From positions 41,531 through 105,530 of the forward strand of contig JACQEP010000013.1 in the NCBI GenBank assembly GCA_016200485.1: 64,000 bases of DNA. Direction: 5' to 3'. The notes below the pieces were generated by a model that was given only the letters and a program-made list of their open reading frames with translations, ran no database searches and was not told where the DNA came from. Source of the stretch: Gammaproteobacteria bacterium (lineage in GTDB: Bacteria; Pseudomonadota; Gammaproteobacteria; Tenderiales; Tenderiaceae). The position numbers and the translations under genes were made by a program. Positions 35,689 through 43,901 of the stretch are shown piece by piece (the first letter of the stretch is position 1; each line of letters starts with the position of its first letter).

Positions 35689-36803
35689 CACGCTACCTTC
35701 TTGCGAAACAGACGCGCGGTCAACACGAACACCAGCATGGTGTAAAACAACAAGGCCAGGAATTGCGGCCATAGCAACGCCAGTCCCACGTCTTTCATGG
35801 CAATGCCCCGCGCAATCTCGATGAAATAGCGCGCCGGAAACAGATAGGTGTACATCTGCAACATGGGCGGCATGGTAAAGGTTGGAAACAAAAACCCCGA
35901 GAACAGGAACGACGGCATGAGCGTGACGAGCAGCGCCAGCAACATGGCGACCAGCTGGCTGCGAGTGACGCTGGAGATCAACAGACCCAGACCCACGGTG
36001 CAGAAGACATAAATCACGGTGGCGGCCAAAAACAGGGCAAGGCTGCCGCGAAACGGGATCGCGAACCATCCTACGCCGGCGGCAAGAATCATAAGCATTT
36101 CCAAAAAGGCGATGACGGCATAAGGGATCATCTTGCCGGCGATGAACTGGTAGGGGCGAATGGGAGAGACGAAGATCTGCTGCACCGAGCCGCTTTCCTT
36201 CTCGCGCACCACTGCCAGCGCGGTGAGCAGCGGCGGGAAGGCCATCAATATCACCCCAAACAAGCCCGGCACGATGTAGTTCACACTCTCCAGGGCGGCG
36301 TTGTACCACACCCGTCCTTCCACACGAATCAGCATCGGTGTTGCGCCACCGCGCGCCGCGAGTTGCTGCAGGGCATAGTTCTGAATGATGACCTCGGCAT
36401 AGCCGACCACCACCATGGCGGTCGCGGAAAAGGCGCCGTCGGTCAAGGTCTGCACAGAGGCGGACTCACCCCGTGCGAGCTTGCGCGAAAAATCTGCTGG
36501 AATTACCAGAATCAGACGTGCTTGGCCACCATCGAGCACGGCGGCGATCTCATGCTCGCTGCGGATATCATGCACACGTTTGAAGTAACCGGAGCGTGAA
36601 AAGGCCTCGCTCAATTCACGGCTCGCGGGGCTTTGATCCAGGTCATAGACCGCAAGAGGCGCATCCTTGACGTCCAGTGAAAGCGCCGAGCCGAAGAGAT
36701 AAAGCATGAGCAGCGGCAACAGGATCGCCACCGCGAGGGTAACCGGATCTCGGCGGATTTCGCGCACCTCTTTCCATACTATGGTCCAGATCAGGTTGCT
36801 CAT
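35688..36803 (-). CDS. ybhS: ABC-2 type permease (YbhS-like)
   Basis: A 371-residue permease with an N-terminal helix (LAVAILLPLLMLYLFGSAL), a periplasmic domain of about 150 residues and five C-terminal membrane segments. The signature AVVREKESGSVQQIFVSPIRP is present. It is paralogous to the next permease, and the two form a heterodimeric channel in YbhFSR-type exporters. It starts 3 nt after the ATPase stop. Confidence 0.9.
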   Translation of the reverse strand: MSNLIWTIVWKEVREIRRDPVTLAVAILLPLLMLYLFGSALSLDVKDAPLAVYDLDQSPASRELSEAFSRSGYFKRVHDIRSEHEIAAVLDGGQARLILVIPADFSRKLARGESASVQTLTDGAFSATAMVVVGYAEVIIQNYALQQLAARGGATPMLIRVEGRVWYNAALESVNYIVPGLFGVILMAFPPLLTALAVVREKESGSVQQIFVSPIRPYQFIAGKMIPYAVIAFLEMLMILAAGVGWFAIPFRGSLALFLAATVIYVFCTVGLGLLISSVTRSQLVAMLLALLVTLMPSFLFSGFLFPTFTMPPMLQMYTYLFPARYFIEIARGIAMKDVGLALLWPQFLALLFYTMLVFVLTARLFRKKVA

Positions 36804-36806
36804 CGA

Positions 36807-38744
36807 TCACCCTTCTCTAACATGTCTCAAACTCTCAAGACGCGACTGTTCCATTTGGATAAATGCCAGAAACACATCTTCGATACCGAGCGACACCGGC
36901 TCGAGGCGCAACACGCGATGTCCTGCCTGATCAAGGCGTGCCTCGATGTGTGGCCGGGCAACAGCGGCATCGTCCACCAACAGGTGTAAACGGTCGCCGA
37001 AGAACGAGGCCTGTACCCCGGGTGTGTTGCGAAACAAGGCGAGGGCCTCGATCGGCTGGTCGCACTCGAGTTCCAACATCTCGCCCGCGCGCATGCCCTC
37101 ACGCAACTCCTGCGGTGAACCGAGCGCGATCAGACGTCCGTTGTAAAGCAACCCGAGGGTATGACAGTGCTCGGCCTCGTCCAGATAATGGGTAGTCACA
37201 AAAACAGTGACGCCACGTTCGGCGAGCGTGCCGATCAGCTCCCAGAAGCGGCGACGCGACAACGGATCCACACCAGCCGTGGGTTCATCGAGAAACAACA
37301 CCTCGGGCTGGTGCAATACAGCACAAGCAAGCGCAAGACGCTGCTTGAGACCGCCGGAAAGCGCGCGCACCAAGCGTTGCTCCTGCCCGGCTAGCCCGGC
37401 CAGGGCCAGCGCCTCGGCGCGCCGCGCGGAAAGTACTGCGCGGGGAACCTGATACACCCCGGCAAAAAATTCCAGATTTTCGCCTACCGTCATATCCTCG
37501 TAGAGTGAGAAGCGCTGCGACATATAGCCGATGCGCGTTTTCACTGCGGCCGCCTCGCGTGCCACGTCATAACCGGCGACGCGCGCCCGGCCGGCGCTGG
37601 GTACAATCAACCCGCACAACATCTTGATGGTGGTGGTCTTGCCCGAGCCATTGGGGCCGAGAAAGCCGAAGATCTCGCCGCGGCGCACGCTGAAACTCAC
37701 GCCATCCACGGCAGTGAAGGCGCCGAAGCGCATGCTGAGCGCCTCCACCTCTACCGCGATCCCGGCCATCTCCGGCATGGCGACCGCCACGGGCTGGAAT
37801 GACACCACCGGCGCGGCGGGCAGCAGCGCCACGAACACATCTTCCAGACTGGGCGCGACTGGACGCGATGCCGCCACCTCTACCCCCGACTCCGCGAGCG
37901 CTGTGCGCCAGTTTTCTTCTGCGCCTGCACCCGGCGGCAGATACACGTGCAGGCGTTCGCCATAGACATAGACCGTGGCCTGCGGCAACGCCTGCTGCAG
38001 TATCGTCAGTGCACGGCGCTGCGGGCGCGCAACGAGCTCATACATCTTCCACGGCAGACCGGCGCGCAATCGTCCGGGTACATCGCTGGCGATCAGTCGC
38101 CCATCGTGCAACAGCGCCACCCGCGTACAGCGCTCGGCCTCGTCCATGTAAGGCGTGGAGACGATGATAGTCGTGCCCTCCATGAGCGCCTGATAGAGGA
38201 TGTTCCAGAACTCGCGCCGAGATAGGGGATCGACCCCTGTGGTGGGTTCGTCGAGAATGAGCAGCGACGGTGCATGGATGAGCGCACAACACAAGGCGAG
38301 CTTTTTTTGCATACCCCCCGAAAGGTAGCGGGCTAGCCGTGCACGGTGCGCCGCAAGCCCCGCAAAGGCGAGCAGATTTGACTTGCGCGCCGCCCGCGTT
38401 TCCTCCGGCACATGGTGCAGGGCGGCGAAGAAATCCAGATTTTCCTCGACAGTCAACCGTCCATAGAGGCTGAAAATCTGCGACATGTAACCGATGCGCG
38501 CATTCACCTGCGCCGCCTCGCGCACAATGTCGTGACCGAGTACTCTCGCGTGGCCTGCCGTGGGATCAAGGATGGCGGCGAGCATTTGCAGCGTCGTGGT
38601 CTTGCCGGAGCCATCCGAGCCGAGCAATCCGAATACTTCGCCGCGGCGGATCTTGAGATCGAGCCCGGCCACCGCCGTATGTTCACCGTAGCGCCGGCCC
38701 AGTCCCTCGGCCTCGATCACCCAGTCTTCGGCGGAAGCGTTCAT
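36807..38744 (-). CDS. ybhF: ABC transporter, two fused ATPase domains (YbhF-like)
   Basis: A ~645-residue protein with two complete nucleotide-binding domains. The first has Walker A GSDGSGKTTT, signature LSGGMQKKLALC and Walker B LLILDEPTTGVDP. The second (from ~residue 330) has GPNGSGKTTT, LSGGLKQRLALA and VLFLDEPTAGVDP. Walker A of the first domain has Ser-Asp in place of the usual Pro-Asn, which is tolerated. The start at 38744 (MNASAEDW) was preferred to one overlapping the HlyD gene. YbhF homologues energise export of cations and cationic antibiotics. Confidence 0.9.
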   Translation of the reverse strand: MNASAEDWVIEAEGLGRRYGEHTAVAGLDLKIRRGEVFGLLGSDGSGKTTTLQMLAAILDPTAGHARVLGHDIVREAAQVNARIGYMSQIFSLYGRLTVEENLDFFAALHHVPEETRAARKSNLLAFAGLAAHRARLARYLSGGMQKKLALCCALIHAPSLLILDEPTTGVDPLSRREFWNILYQALMEGTTIIVSTPYMDEAERCTRVALLHDGRLIASDVPGRLRAGLPWKMYELVARPQRRALTILQQALPQATVYVYGERLHVYLPPGAGAEENWRTALAESGVEVAASRPVAPSLEDVFVALLPAAPVVSFQPVAVAMPEMAGIAVEVEALSMRFGAFTAVDGVSFSVRRGEIFGFLGPNGSGKTTTIKMLCGLIVPSAGRARVAGYDVAREAAAVKTRIGYMSQRFSLYEDMTVGENLEFFAGVYQVPRAVLSARRAEALALAGLAGQEQRLVRALSGGLKQRLALACAVLHQPEVLFLDEPTAGVDPLSRRRFWELIGTLAERGVTVFVTTHYLDEAEHCHTLGLLYNGRLIALGSPQELREGMRAGEMLELECDQPIEALALFRNTPGVQASFFGDRLHLLVDDAAVARPHIEARLDQAGHRVLRLEPVSLGIEDVFLAFIQMEQSRLESLRHVREG

Positions 38745-38746
38745 GG

Positions 38747-39706
38747 TTAACGCGGCACCGACAGTTTGTCCGGCCACGACACGTCCGGCTGCCAGCGTAT
38801 CCAGGCGTCAGCCGGCATGCCGGGCTTGAGGTAACTCTGAGGGTTGTCGACGGCGAGTATCACACCGAATACCAACCGGGCACGTTCATCCGGCATGTGC
38901 ACATCCTTGGGCGTAAACTGGGCGCGCGCGTCGACACGCGCCACCCGCGCCTCGAAGGTGCGCTCGGGAAAGGCATCGACACGCACGCGCGCCGGATCGT
39001 TGAGTTTGATCTTGCCGAGATCCGCTTCCGGGATATAGACCCTGAGTTCCAAACGCGCCAGATCCGCCAGCACGGCGATGGCACGGCCAGGGGCAGTCAG
39101 CTCGCCGGGCTCGATGCCCTTGCTGAGAACGGTGCCGGCGCTCGGTGCACGGATCACTGCTTTAGCCAACTGTGCGCGCAATAGCTGCTCCTCGCGCTGT
39201 GCCGCCTCCAGATTGGCGGCGGTCTGGGCAAGCTGCGCCTCCAACGCCCCCACCTGACCGCGCGCCTCCTGGTACTGGTTCTGTGCCTTGTCCATGGCCT
39301 GCGCCGAAACGGTGCCGGCGTCGCGCAAGGTGCGATAACGCGCCAGATCGGCCTCGGCGGTCTGCAGGTGATGCCGCCAGGCGCTGAGCTGCTGCCCGAT
39401 TTGCGCGTTGGCACGCTGCACCGCCCGCATCTGAGCCTCGGCTTGCTGGGCGCGGGTGTTGAGGTCGGTCTCATCCAGGCGCACCAATACCTCACCGGCT
39501 TGCACCGTGCGCCCCTCCGTCAGATTGCTCTCGAGCACCCGGGCCGTAACCTCGCTGCTCACCGTTACCTCGGTGGCCTCGATCTGGCCGTTGCCGTAGA
39601 GCATTCCCGCAGACAGTGTGGGCGGCCGCAGCCATAAAAAAAGTGCAAACGACACTGCTACCAGCACCCCCATCCCGCTCAACGTCCACAACCAACTTTT
39701 GCGCAT
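38747..39706 (-). CDS. ybhG: HlyD-family membrane-fusion protein (YbhG-like)
   Basis: A 319-residue adaptor with an N-terminal anchor (LSGMGVLVAVSFALFLWL), a lipoyl half (TEVTVSSEVTARVLESNLTE) and a long coiled-coil hairpin rich in Ala/Gln/Arg (~90-180). The second lipoyl half and a beta-barrel follow (KAVIRAPSAGTVLSKGIEPG). It is the first gene of the four-gene exporter operon, ending 3 nt before the ATPase start. Confidence 0.9.
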   Translation of the reverse strand: MRKSWLWTLSGMGVLVAVSFALFLWLRPPTLSAGMLYGNGQIEATEVTVSSEVTARVLESNLTEGRTVQAGEVLVRLDETDLNTRAQQAEAQMRAVQRANAQIGQQLSAWRHHLQTAEADLARYRTLRDAGTVSAQAMDKAQNQYQEARGQVGALEAQLAQTAANLEAAQREEQLLRAQLAKAVIRAPSAGTVLSKGIEPGELTAPGRAIAVLADLARLELRVYIPEADLGKIKLNDPARVRVDAFPERTFEARVARVDARAQFTPKDVHMPDERARLVFGVILAVDNPQSYLKPGMPADAWIRWQPDVSWPDKLSVPR

Positions 39707-39724
39707 CGCCGTCCCCCCTTTTTT

Positions 39725-41320
39725 CTAAAGCCGCCCTGAACGAATAATGCCGCTGGACAACAACAGCGTGAACCACAGCGCCAATCCATAACCGATGATC
39801 GCAAACACGGGTATGTCGGCCACGCGCGGCCCCACGGCATGCTGCATCAGCAATGAAGAAGCGATGTACAACCCGAGCGATACCAGCGCCAGCGCCAGGC
39901 GGTTGGTACCGCGATCGACGTGCCGCTGCAGCTCTTCCAGAGTGCGGCGCCCCACTCCCAAATCCAGCCCTTCATTGCGTAAGGTACGCGCCAGACGGCT
40001 CAATGTGCGCGGGACTGCCTGCAGTGTCATGGCGGCCTCGTACTTGAGGCGCGCCTGAGACGCCTTCCATCCATGATCTTGCACAATCGTACCCAAGGTC
40101 TCTCCCGCCCTCTGCATCAGCCGTTCCTGCAGGTTAAATTCGGGATCGAGACTACGTACGGTCGATTCCATGATGAAAAAAGTGCGCATCAGCAATAACA
40201 AGTGATGCGGCAGGCGGATGTTCTGTCCACGCCCCAGATGCATGATGCGCAGGAAGACCTCGGCGAACGACCACTCCTTGAGCGGCAACCCCGCATAATC
40301 CAGCAGCAGTTCCTCCAGGCCGCGCTCGAACTCGGGCCGATCCATGTCACCCGCCAGTACACCCAGGTCCAGATAGGCATCCAGCAGCCAACCGCCATCC
40401 TGGTGCACAAAGGCTTGCATAAACGCCGCAAGATTGCGGCGGGTGCGACGATCCAGAAAGCCGACCAGTCCGAAATCGTGGAAACAGATACACCCGTCGT
40501 CACGAATGAACAGGTTGCCGGGATGCGGATCGGCATGGAACAGGCCAAGCACGAAAAATTGATGCAGATAGGCATCGACGAAGGCCTCCGCCAACCGCGG
40601 CCCACTGGCGTGTATGCCCGGATGATCCACGCGGCGCCCGCTGCTCATGACTTGCACCAGCACCGCCTCGGCGACCAGTCCGTCAATGACAGGCGGAATG
40701 TACACCGTCGCCGACCCGCTAAACGCAATGACAAAACGTTTGATATTGTGCGCCTCCTGGCGCAAATCGAGTTCCTTGAGCAAGTTGGTCTCAAGCTCGT
40801 CGATGATGTCGAGCGGGCGGAAACGCCGCAGCCCCCACGCCAGCAGCATCGCTACCCGCAACACGCGGCGCAGCAGGCGCATGTCGCGGCTCACCTGGGC
40901 CTTGATGCCCGGACGGCGGACCTTCACGATCACTTCCGTGCCATCCGGCAACCGCGCCCGGTGCACCTGGGCGATGGAGGCGGCGGCCATGGGTTGACGC
41001 TCGAACTCACTGAACACCTGATCCACTGGTTTGCCGAAGGCTGCTACGATCTCGCGCTCCGCCTCCACGGCGGGAAACGGCGCCACCCGGTCCTGTAGCT
41101 CCTGGAAGGCGCTGACATACTCGTCGGGCAGCAAATCGCGACGCAGGCTCAGACTTTGGCCCAGTTTGATAAAAGTGGTGCCCAGACGCTGCAAGGTCAA
41201 GCTGGCTTTGCGCCCGGGGGACACGGTCGCTGGCCACAGGTGCAAGCGCCGCAGCAGCAGCCACAGCAGATAACCCCACACCGCGACCCCGATGCGAATC
41301 AAACGGAACAGGTCTAGCAT
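39725..41320 (-). CDS. ABC1/UbiB-family atypical kinase
   Basis: A 531-residue protein with the UbiB-family KxGQ motif (FIKLGQSLSLRRDLLP), the Ala-rich loop AAASIAQVHRARL, the catalytic/ligand motif FHADPHPGN and CFHDFGLVG. Two C-terminal membrane segments follow (ALALVSLGLYIASSLLM; FAIIGYGLALWFTLLL). Family members (UbiB/Coq8) act as ATPases supporting ubiquinone biosynthesis or lipid homeostasis. No ubiE/ubiJ neighbours are present, so a lipid-linked role beside cfa and the exporter is more likely than housekeeping UbiB. Confidence 0.88.
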   Translation of the reverse strand: MLDLFRLIRIGVAVWGYLLWLLLRRLHLWPATVSPGRKASLTLQRLGTTFIKLGQSLSLRRDLLPDEYVSAFQELQDRVAPFPAVEAEREIVAAFGKPVDQVFSEFERQPMAAASIAQVHRARLPDGTEVIVKVRRPGIKAQVSRDMRLLRRVLRVAMLLAWGLRRFRPLDIIDELETNLLKELDLRQEAHNIKRFVIAFSGSATVYIPPVIDGLVAEAVLVQVMSSGRRVDHPGIHASGPRLAEAFVDAYLHQFFVLGLFHADPHPGNLFIRDDGCICFHDFGLVGFLDRRTRRNLAAFMQAFVHQDGGWLLDAYLDLGVLAGDMDRPEFERGLEELLLDYAGLPLKEWSFAEVFLRIMHLGRGQNIRLPHHLLLLMRTFFIMESTVRSLDPEFNLQERLMQRAGETLGTIVQDHGWKASQARLKYEAAMTLQAVPRTLSRLARTLRNEGLDLGVGRRTLEELQRHVDRGTNRLALALVSLGLYIASSLLMQHAVGPRVADIPVFAIIGYGLALWFTLLLSSGIIRSGRL

Positions 41321-41577
41321 GTGCCGATCCTGCAGGCGCTAAGCATTGACAATAACTTGCCCATATCAATGGCTCTCGTCTTCATCTTTGATGCTTCTTT
41401 TCTCAAGTATCTCAAGAACGGCAACTGCTTATCCGTTGTCACGTGCAGCAAACGCTGCACCAAGCCGTTGGTCTCGACCACGGCACAACAGCCAAAACGT
41501 GCAAGCAACCTGCTCGCGTTATCTCTATTTGCTTTCTTCTTGTTCACCACGTTCACTGCCTCGTTCATAGATGTCAT
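41314..41577 (-). CDS. Possible small ORF between cfa and UbiB-like gene
   Basis: An 87-codon frame (MTSMNEAVNVVNKKKANRD...) overlaps the cfa 3' end by 53 nt and the UbiB-like start by 7 nt. The protein is basic and helical with no recognised domain. No clear Shine-Dalgarno sequence precedes it. It fills an otherwise empty 200-nt gap in a tightly packed operon, the main reason to list it. Confidence 0.25.
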   Translation of the reverse strand: MTSMNEAVNVVNKKKANRDNASRLLARFGCCAVVETNGLVQRLLHVTTDKQLPFLRYLRKEASKMKTRAIDMGKLLSMLSACRIGTC

Positions 41578-42892
41578 CGCGCCGCAGCGGTGTTGCCAGG
41601 GGTTGACGCGCGTGGCCGGCCAGTACCTGATAGACATTGGTACTACCCTCATCAAAGTAATAGGCGGACCCCGCCATATACAGGCGCCATACGCGGTAGG
41701 CCGTTTCGCCCACGCTGTCCACCGCCTGCTCGCGGTGGAATTCCAGTGCCCGCAGCCAGCGACGCAGGGTCAGCGCGTAGTGGCGTCGCAATCCTTCCAC
41801 GTCGATGATCTCGAAACCGGCCTGCTCCATGGCGTTGGATACATCGCTGATACGCGCCAGCTCGCCATCCGGAAACACATAACGGTTCATGAAGCGTGTG
41901 ATCGGCGTATCCTGCCAGCCGGTGTCGTTGGTGATGCCGTGATTCAGAAACAGGCCGCCCGGTTTGAGCACCCGCTTGACGGTGCCGAAGTAGACCGGAA
42001 AATTGGCCACGCCGATGTGTTCGAACATGCCGACGCTGACAACCTTGTCGTAGCGTACGCCTTCGGGTAGTTCACGGTAGTCACGCAGTTCGATCGTTAC
42101 CTGTCCCGGCAACCCCTCGTTACGCACCCGCTCAACGGCGTAGTGGTACTGCTGCTCACTCAGCGTGATGCCATGGGCGCGAACGCCATAATTACGTGCC
42201 GCCCAACACACCAAAGCACCCCAGCCGCAGCCGATATCGAGCAACGTCTGCCCTGGCGCCAGACGCAGCTTGCGGCAGATGTAATCCAGCTTGTCGCGCT
42301 GTGCCGCCGCCAACGACTGCCCCGCATCGCGGAAATAGGCGCAGGAGTAGACCATTTCCGGGTCCAGCCACAGGCGGTAGAAGTCGTTGCCGACATCGTA
42401 GTGATGGGCGATACTGGCACGCGAGTTGCGACGCGCACTCCGGCTGGCCCGCACCTGCCGAAGCGCGCCGATACTCGCTTTATGGGACAAACGCAGCACT
42501 GGCCACAATGTACCCAGGCGCATAGACCTGACTAGTGGATGGCCGTGCAGGTATTCGACCAGATCGAACAGCGACTCCATGTCGCCTTCCACCTCCACTT
42601 CGCCGGCCAGGTAGGACTCGGCAAGACGCACCAGATCCCGGTGCAAGATCAAATGCCGCAATACCGTCGGATGCCTGAACACCACATTGCAGGGCGCGCC
42701 CGCATCGCCTACGACCCGCTCGCCGTTCCACAGGGTAACCGCCACCTTGCCTCGGTAATCCGCCAGCACCCGAGTGAGGATGTCACGGGCGGCATTTACC
42801 GCCTTGTCAAACCGGCCGCTATCGCGCGCGCCCCCGACCGTGACAACAGACCTGCCTACCTTCCGTTTGCTATGTTCTCCCACCATTCCCAT
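41525..42892 (-). CDS. cfa: Cyclopropane-fatty-acyl-phospholipid synthase
   Basis: A 455-residue SAM-dependent enzyme. The C-terminal methyltransferase domain has SIAHHYDVGNDFYRLWLDPE, SCAYFRDAGQSLAAAQRDKL, the SAM loop LLDIGCGWGALVCWAARNYG and VSVGMFEHIGVANF with the active-site Glu/His. The N-terminal lipid-binding domain (~1-150) is present. It methylenates unsaturated acyl chains of membrane phospholipids, a change linked to acid and stress tolerance. It probably starts the cfa-ubiB-like-ybhGFSR operon. Confidence 0.94.
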   Translation of the reverse strand: MGMVGEHSKRKVGRSVVTVGGARDSGRFDKAVNAARDILTRVLADYRGKVAVTLWNGERVVGDAGAPCNVVFRHPTVLRHLILHRDLVRLAESYLAGEVEVEGDMESLFDLVEYLHGHPLVRSMRLGTLWPVLRLSHKASIGALRQVRASRSARRNSRASIAHHYDVGNDFYRLWLDPEMVYSCAYFRDAGQSLAAAQRDKLDYICRKLRLAPGQTLLDIGCGWGALVCWAARNYGVRAHGITLSEQQYHYAVERVRNEGLPGQVTIELRDYRELPEGVRYDKVVSVGMFEHIGVANFPVYFGTVKRVLKPGGLFLNHGITNDTGWQDTPITRFMNRYVFPDGELARISDVSNAMEQAGFEIIDVEGLRRHYALTLRRWLRALEFHREQAVDSVGETAYRVWRLYMAGSAYYFDEGSTNVYQVLAGHARQPLATPLRRDDIYERGSERGEQEESK

Positions 42893-43022
42893 TTTTATTT
42901 CCCTCTTGGCAGAATGTTACCGGCACCCGTCTCACGCACGCGTGAGGACATGATCAATCTCCGCTTCGGCCTGGAGCCAATCATTCACTTCGCATCCAGG
43001 CACGAAGCCACACGGACGAGCG

Positions 43023-43307
43023 TCACGACTCACCTTGTTGCTGTGCTGCCCGGATCCGTCGCCCGAGCTCGCGAATGGCCTCGGACTGCGTGAAACCCTT
43101 TTCCATGAGCGCTTTCACGAACTCCGCCTTGGCCAGGATGCTGACGATTTCTTCCGTCCGGCCCGACGGTTCGCACACGTTGCCGCCCTTCTGGAGCTGG
43201 TCGCCGATGCACGCTTCGAGCTCTTTCGAGCTGAAGCGTTGCGCCAGTATCCGGATCTCCGTCAAATGAAGACTCGGGTGCGGCAACCGGCTATCATCAT
43301 TCATCAT
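43023..43307 (-). CDS. Hypothetical 94-residue protein
   Basis: It begins MNDDSRLPHPSLHLTEIRIL, with helical middle and C-terminal segments (FVKALMEKGFTQSEAIRELG; RRIRAAQQQ). ATG 43307 has a strong GGAGG 8-13 nt upstream, so it is probably a real gene; an ORF start 32 codons earlier has no such site. It holds one conserved-looking Cys pair (EACIGD, NVCEPSG). No family was recognised. It lies between the YHS protein gene and cfa on the same strand. Confidence 0.6.
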   Translation of the reverse strand: MMNDDSRLPHPSLHLTEIRILAQRFSSKELEACIGDQLQKGGNVCEPSGRTEEIVSILAKAEFVKALMEKGFTQSEAIRELGRRIRAAQQQGES

Positions 43308-43409
43308 GATCAGCACCTCCTCCAATTTACGCCAACCCAAACAATCACGCTGGACGACTCCACCCAATACGCGTCGTGACAGACGCAGACCTTCAATGCT
43401 CACAGCCTC

Positions 43410-43901
43410 TCAAAAAGAGCGCCGCGGCGGGCTGGCCTCCAGGCTCTCGATCTCCCATTCCTCGACTTCGTGCATGAAGGCGCGCTTCAACTGTTCCGTC
43501 CAGCCTTCGCCCAGCCGCACACCCGTCCCGGTGAGGGCGGCCTCGATCTCGTCGGCGCTTACCTGCAACAATTCGTAGGTGATCTCGATCACCTCGCCGG
43601 CAATAGACACATGCGCAACCCCCATGAGGCCGCGCAACACCTCTTCCACGATGGCCGCGCCTTCACCCGACAACGGCCGGGCCAGACGCAGGCGCCGCCG
43701 CTTGAGCACGGTCTTCCCCGCCTGCTTTGCCGCCTTCACGCCCGGATATCCGATGTACAGATGCGGATGCGCGAGGAAACGTGCCCGGCATTGCTCGGAA
43801 CAAAAAGCAAACTCCATCTGCAGGTGGACCAGCGCATGTTGCCCCGGCGCCACTTCCATGCCGCAGACCGGATCCCGGACTTTTTGCTGCCCTTTGCTCA
43901 T
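43410..43901 (-). CDS. YHS domain plus C-terminal metal-binding-like domain protein
   Basis: A 163-residue protein: an N-terminal YHS domain ([20 protein letters not shown], then FAFCSEQCRARFLAHPH), a basic linker (KTVLKRRRLRLARPL) and a ferredoxin-like fold similar in pattern to HMA domains (VEEVLRGLMGVAHVSIAGEV). The HMA CxxC is missing. The ATG overlaps the glucan phosphorylase stop (ATGA), so it is translationally coupled to carbohydrate metabolism genes. Confidence 0.75.
   Translation of the reverse strand: MSKGQQKVRDPVCGMEVAPGQHALVHLQMEFAFCSEQCRARFLAHPHLYIGYPGVKAAKQAGKTVLKRRRLRLARPLSGEGAAIVEEVLRGLMGVAHVSIAGEVIEITYELLQVSADEIEAALTGTGVRLGEGWTEQLKRAFMHEVEEWEIESLEASPPRRSF

Noticed and set aside
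35689..36309. N-terminal extension of the YbhR-like permease
   Set aside because: It overlaps the other permease gene out of frame; the real start shares one base with that gene's stop.
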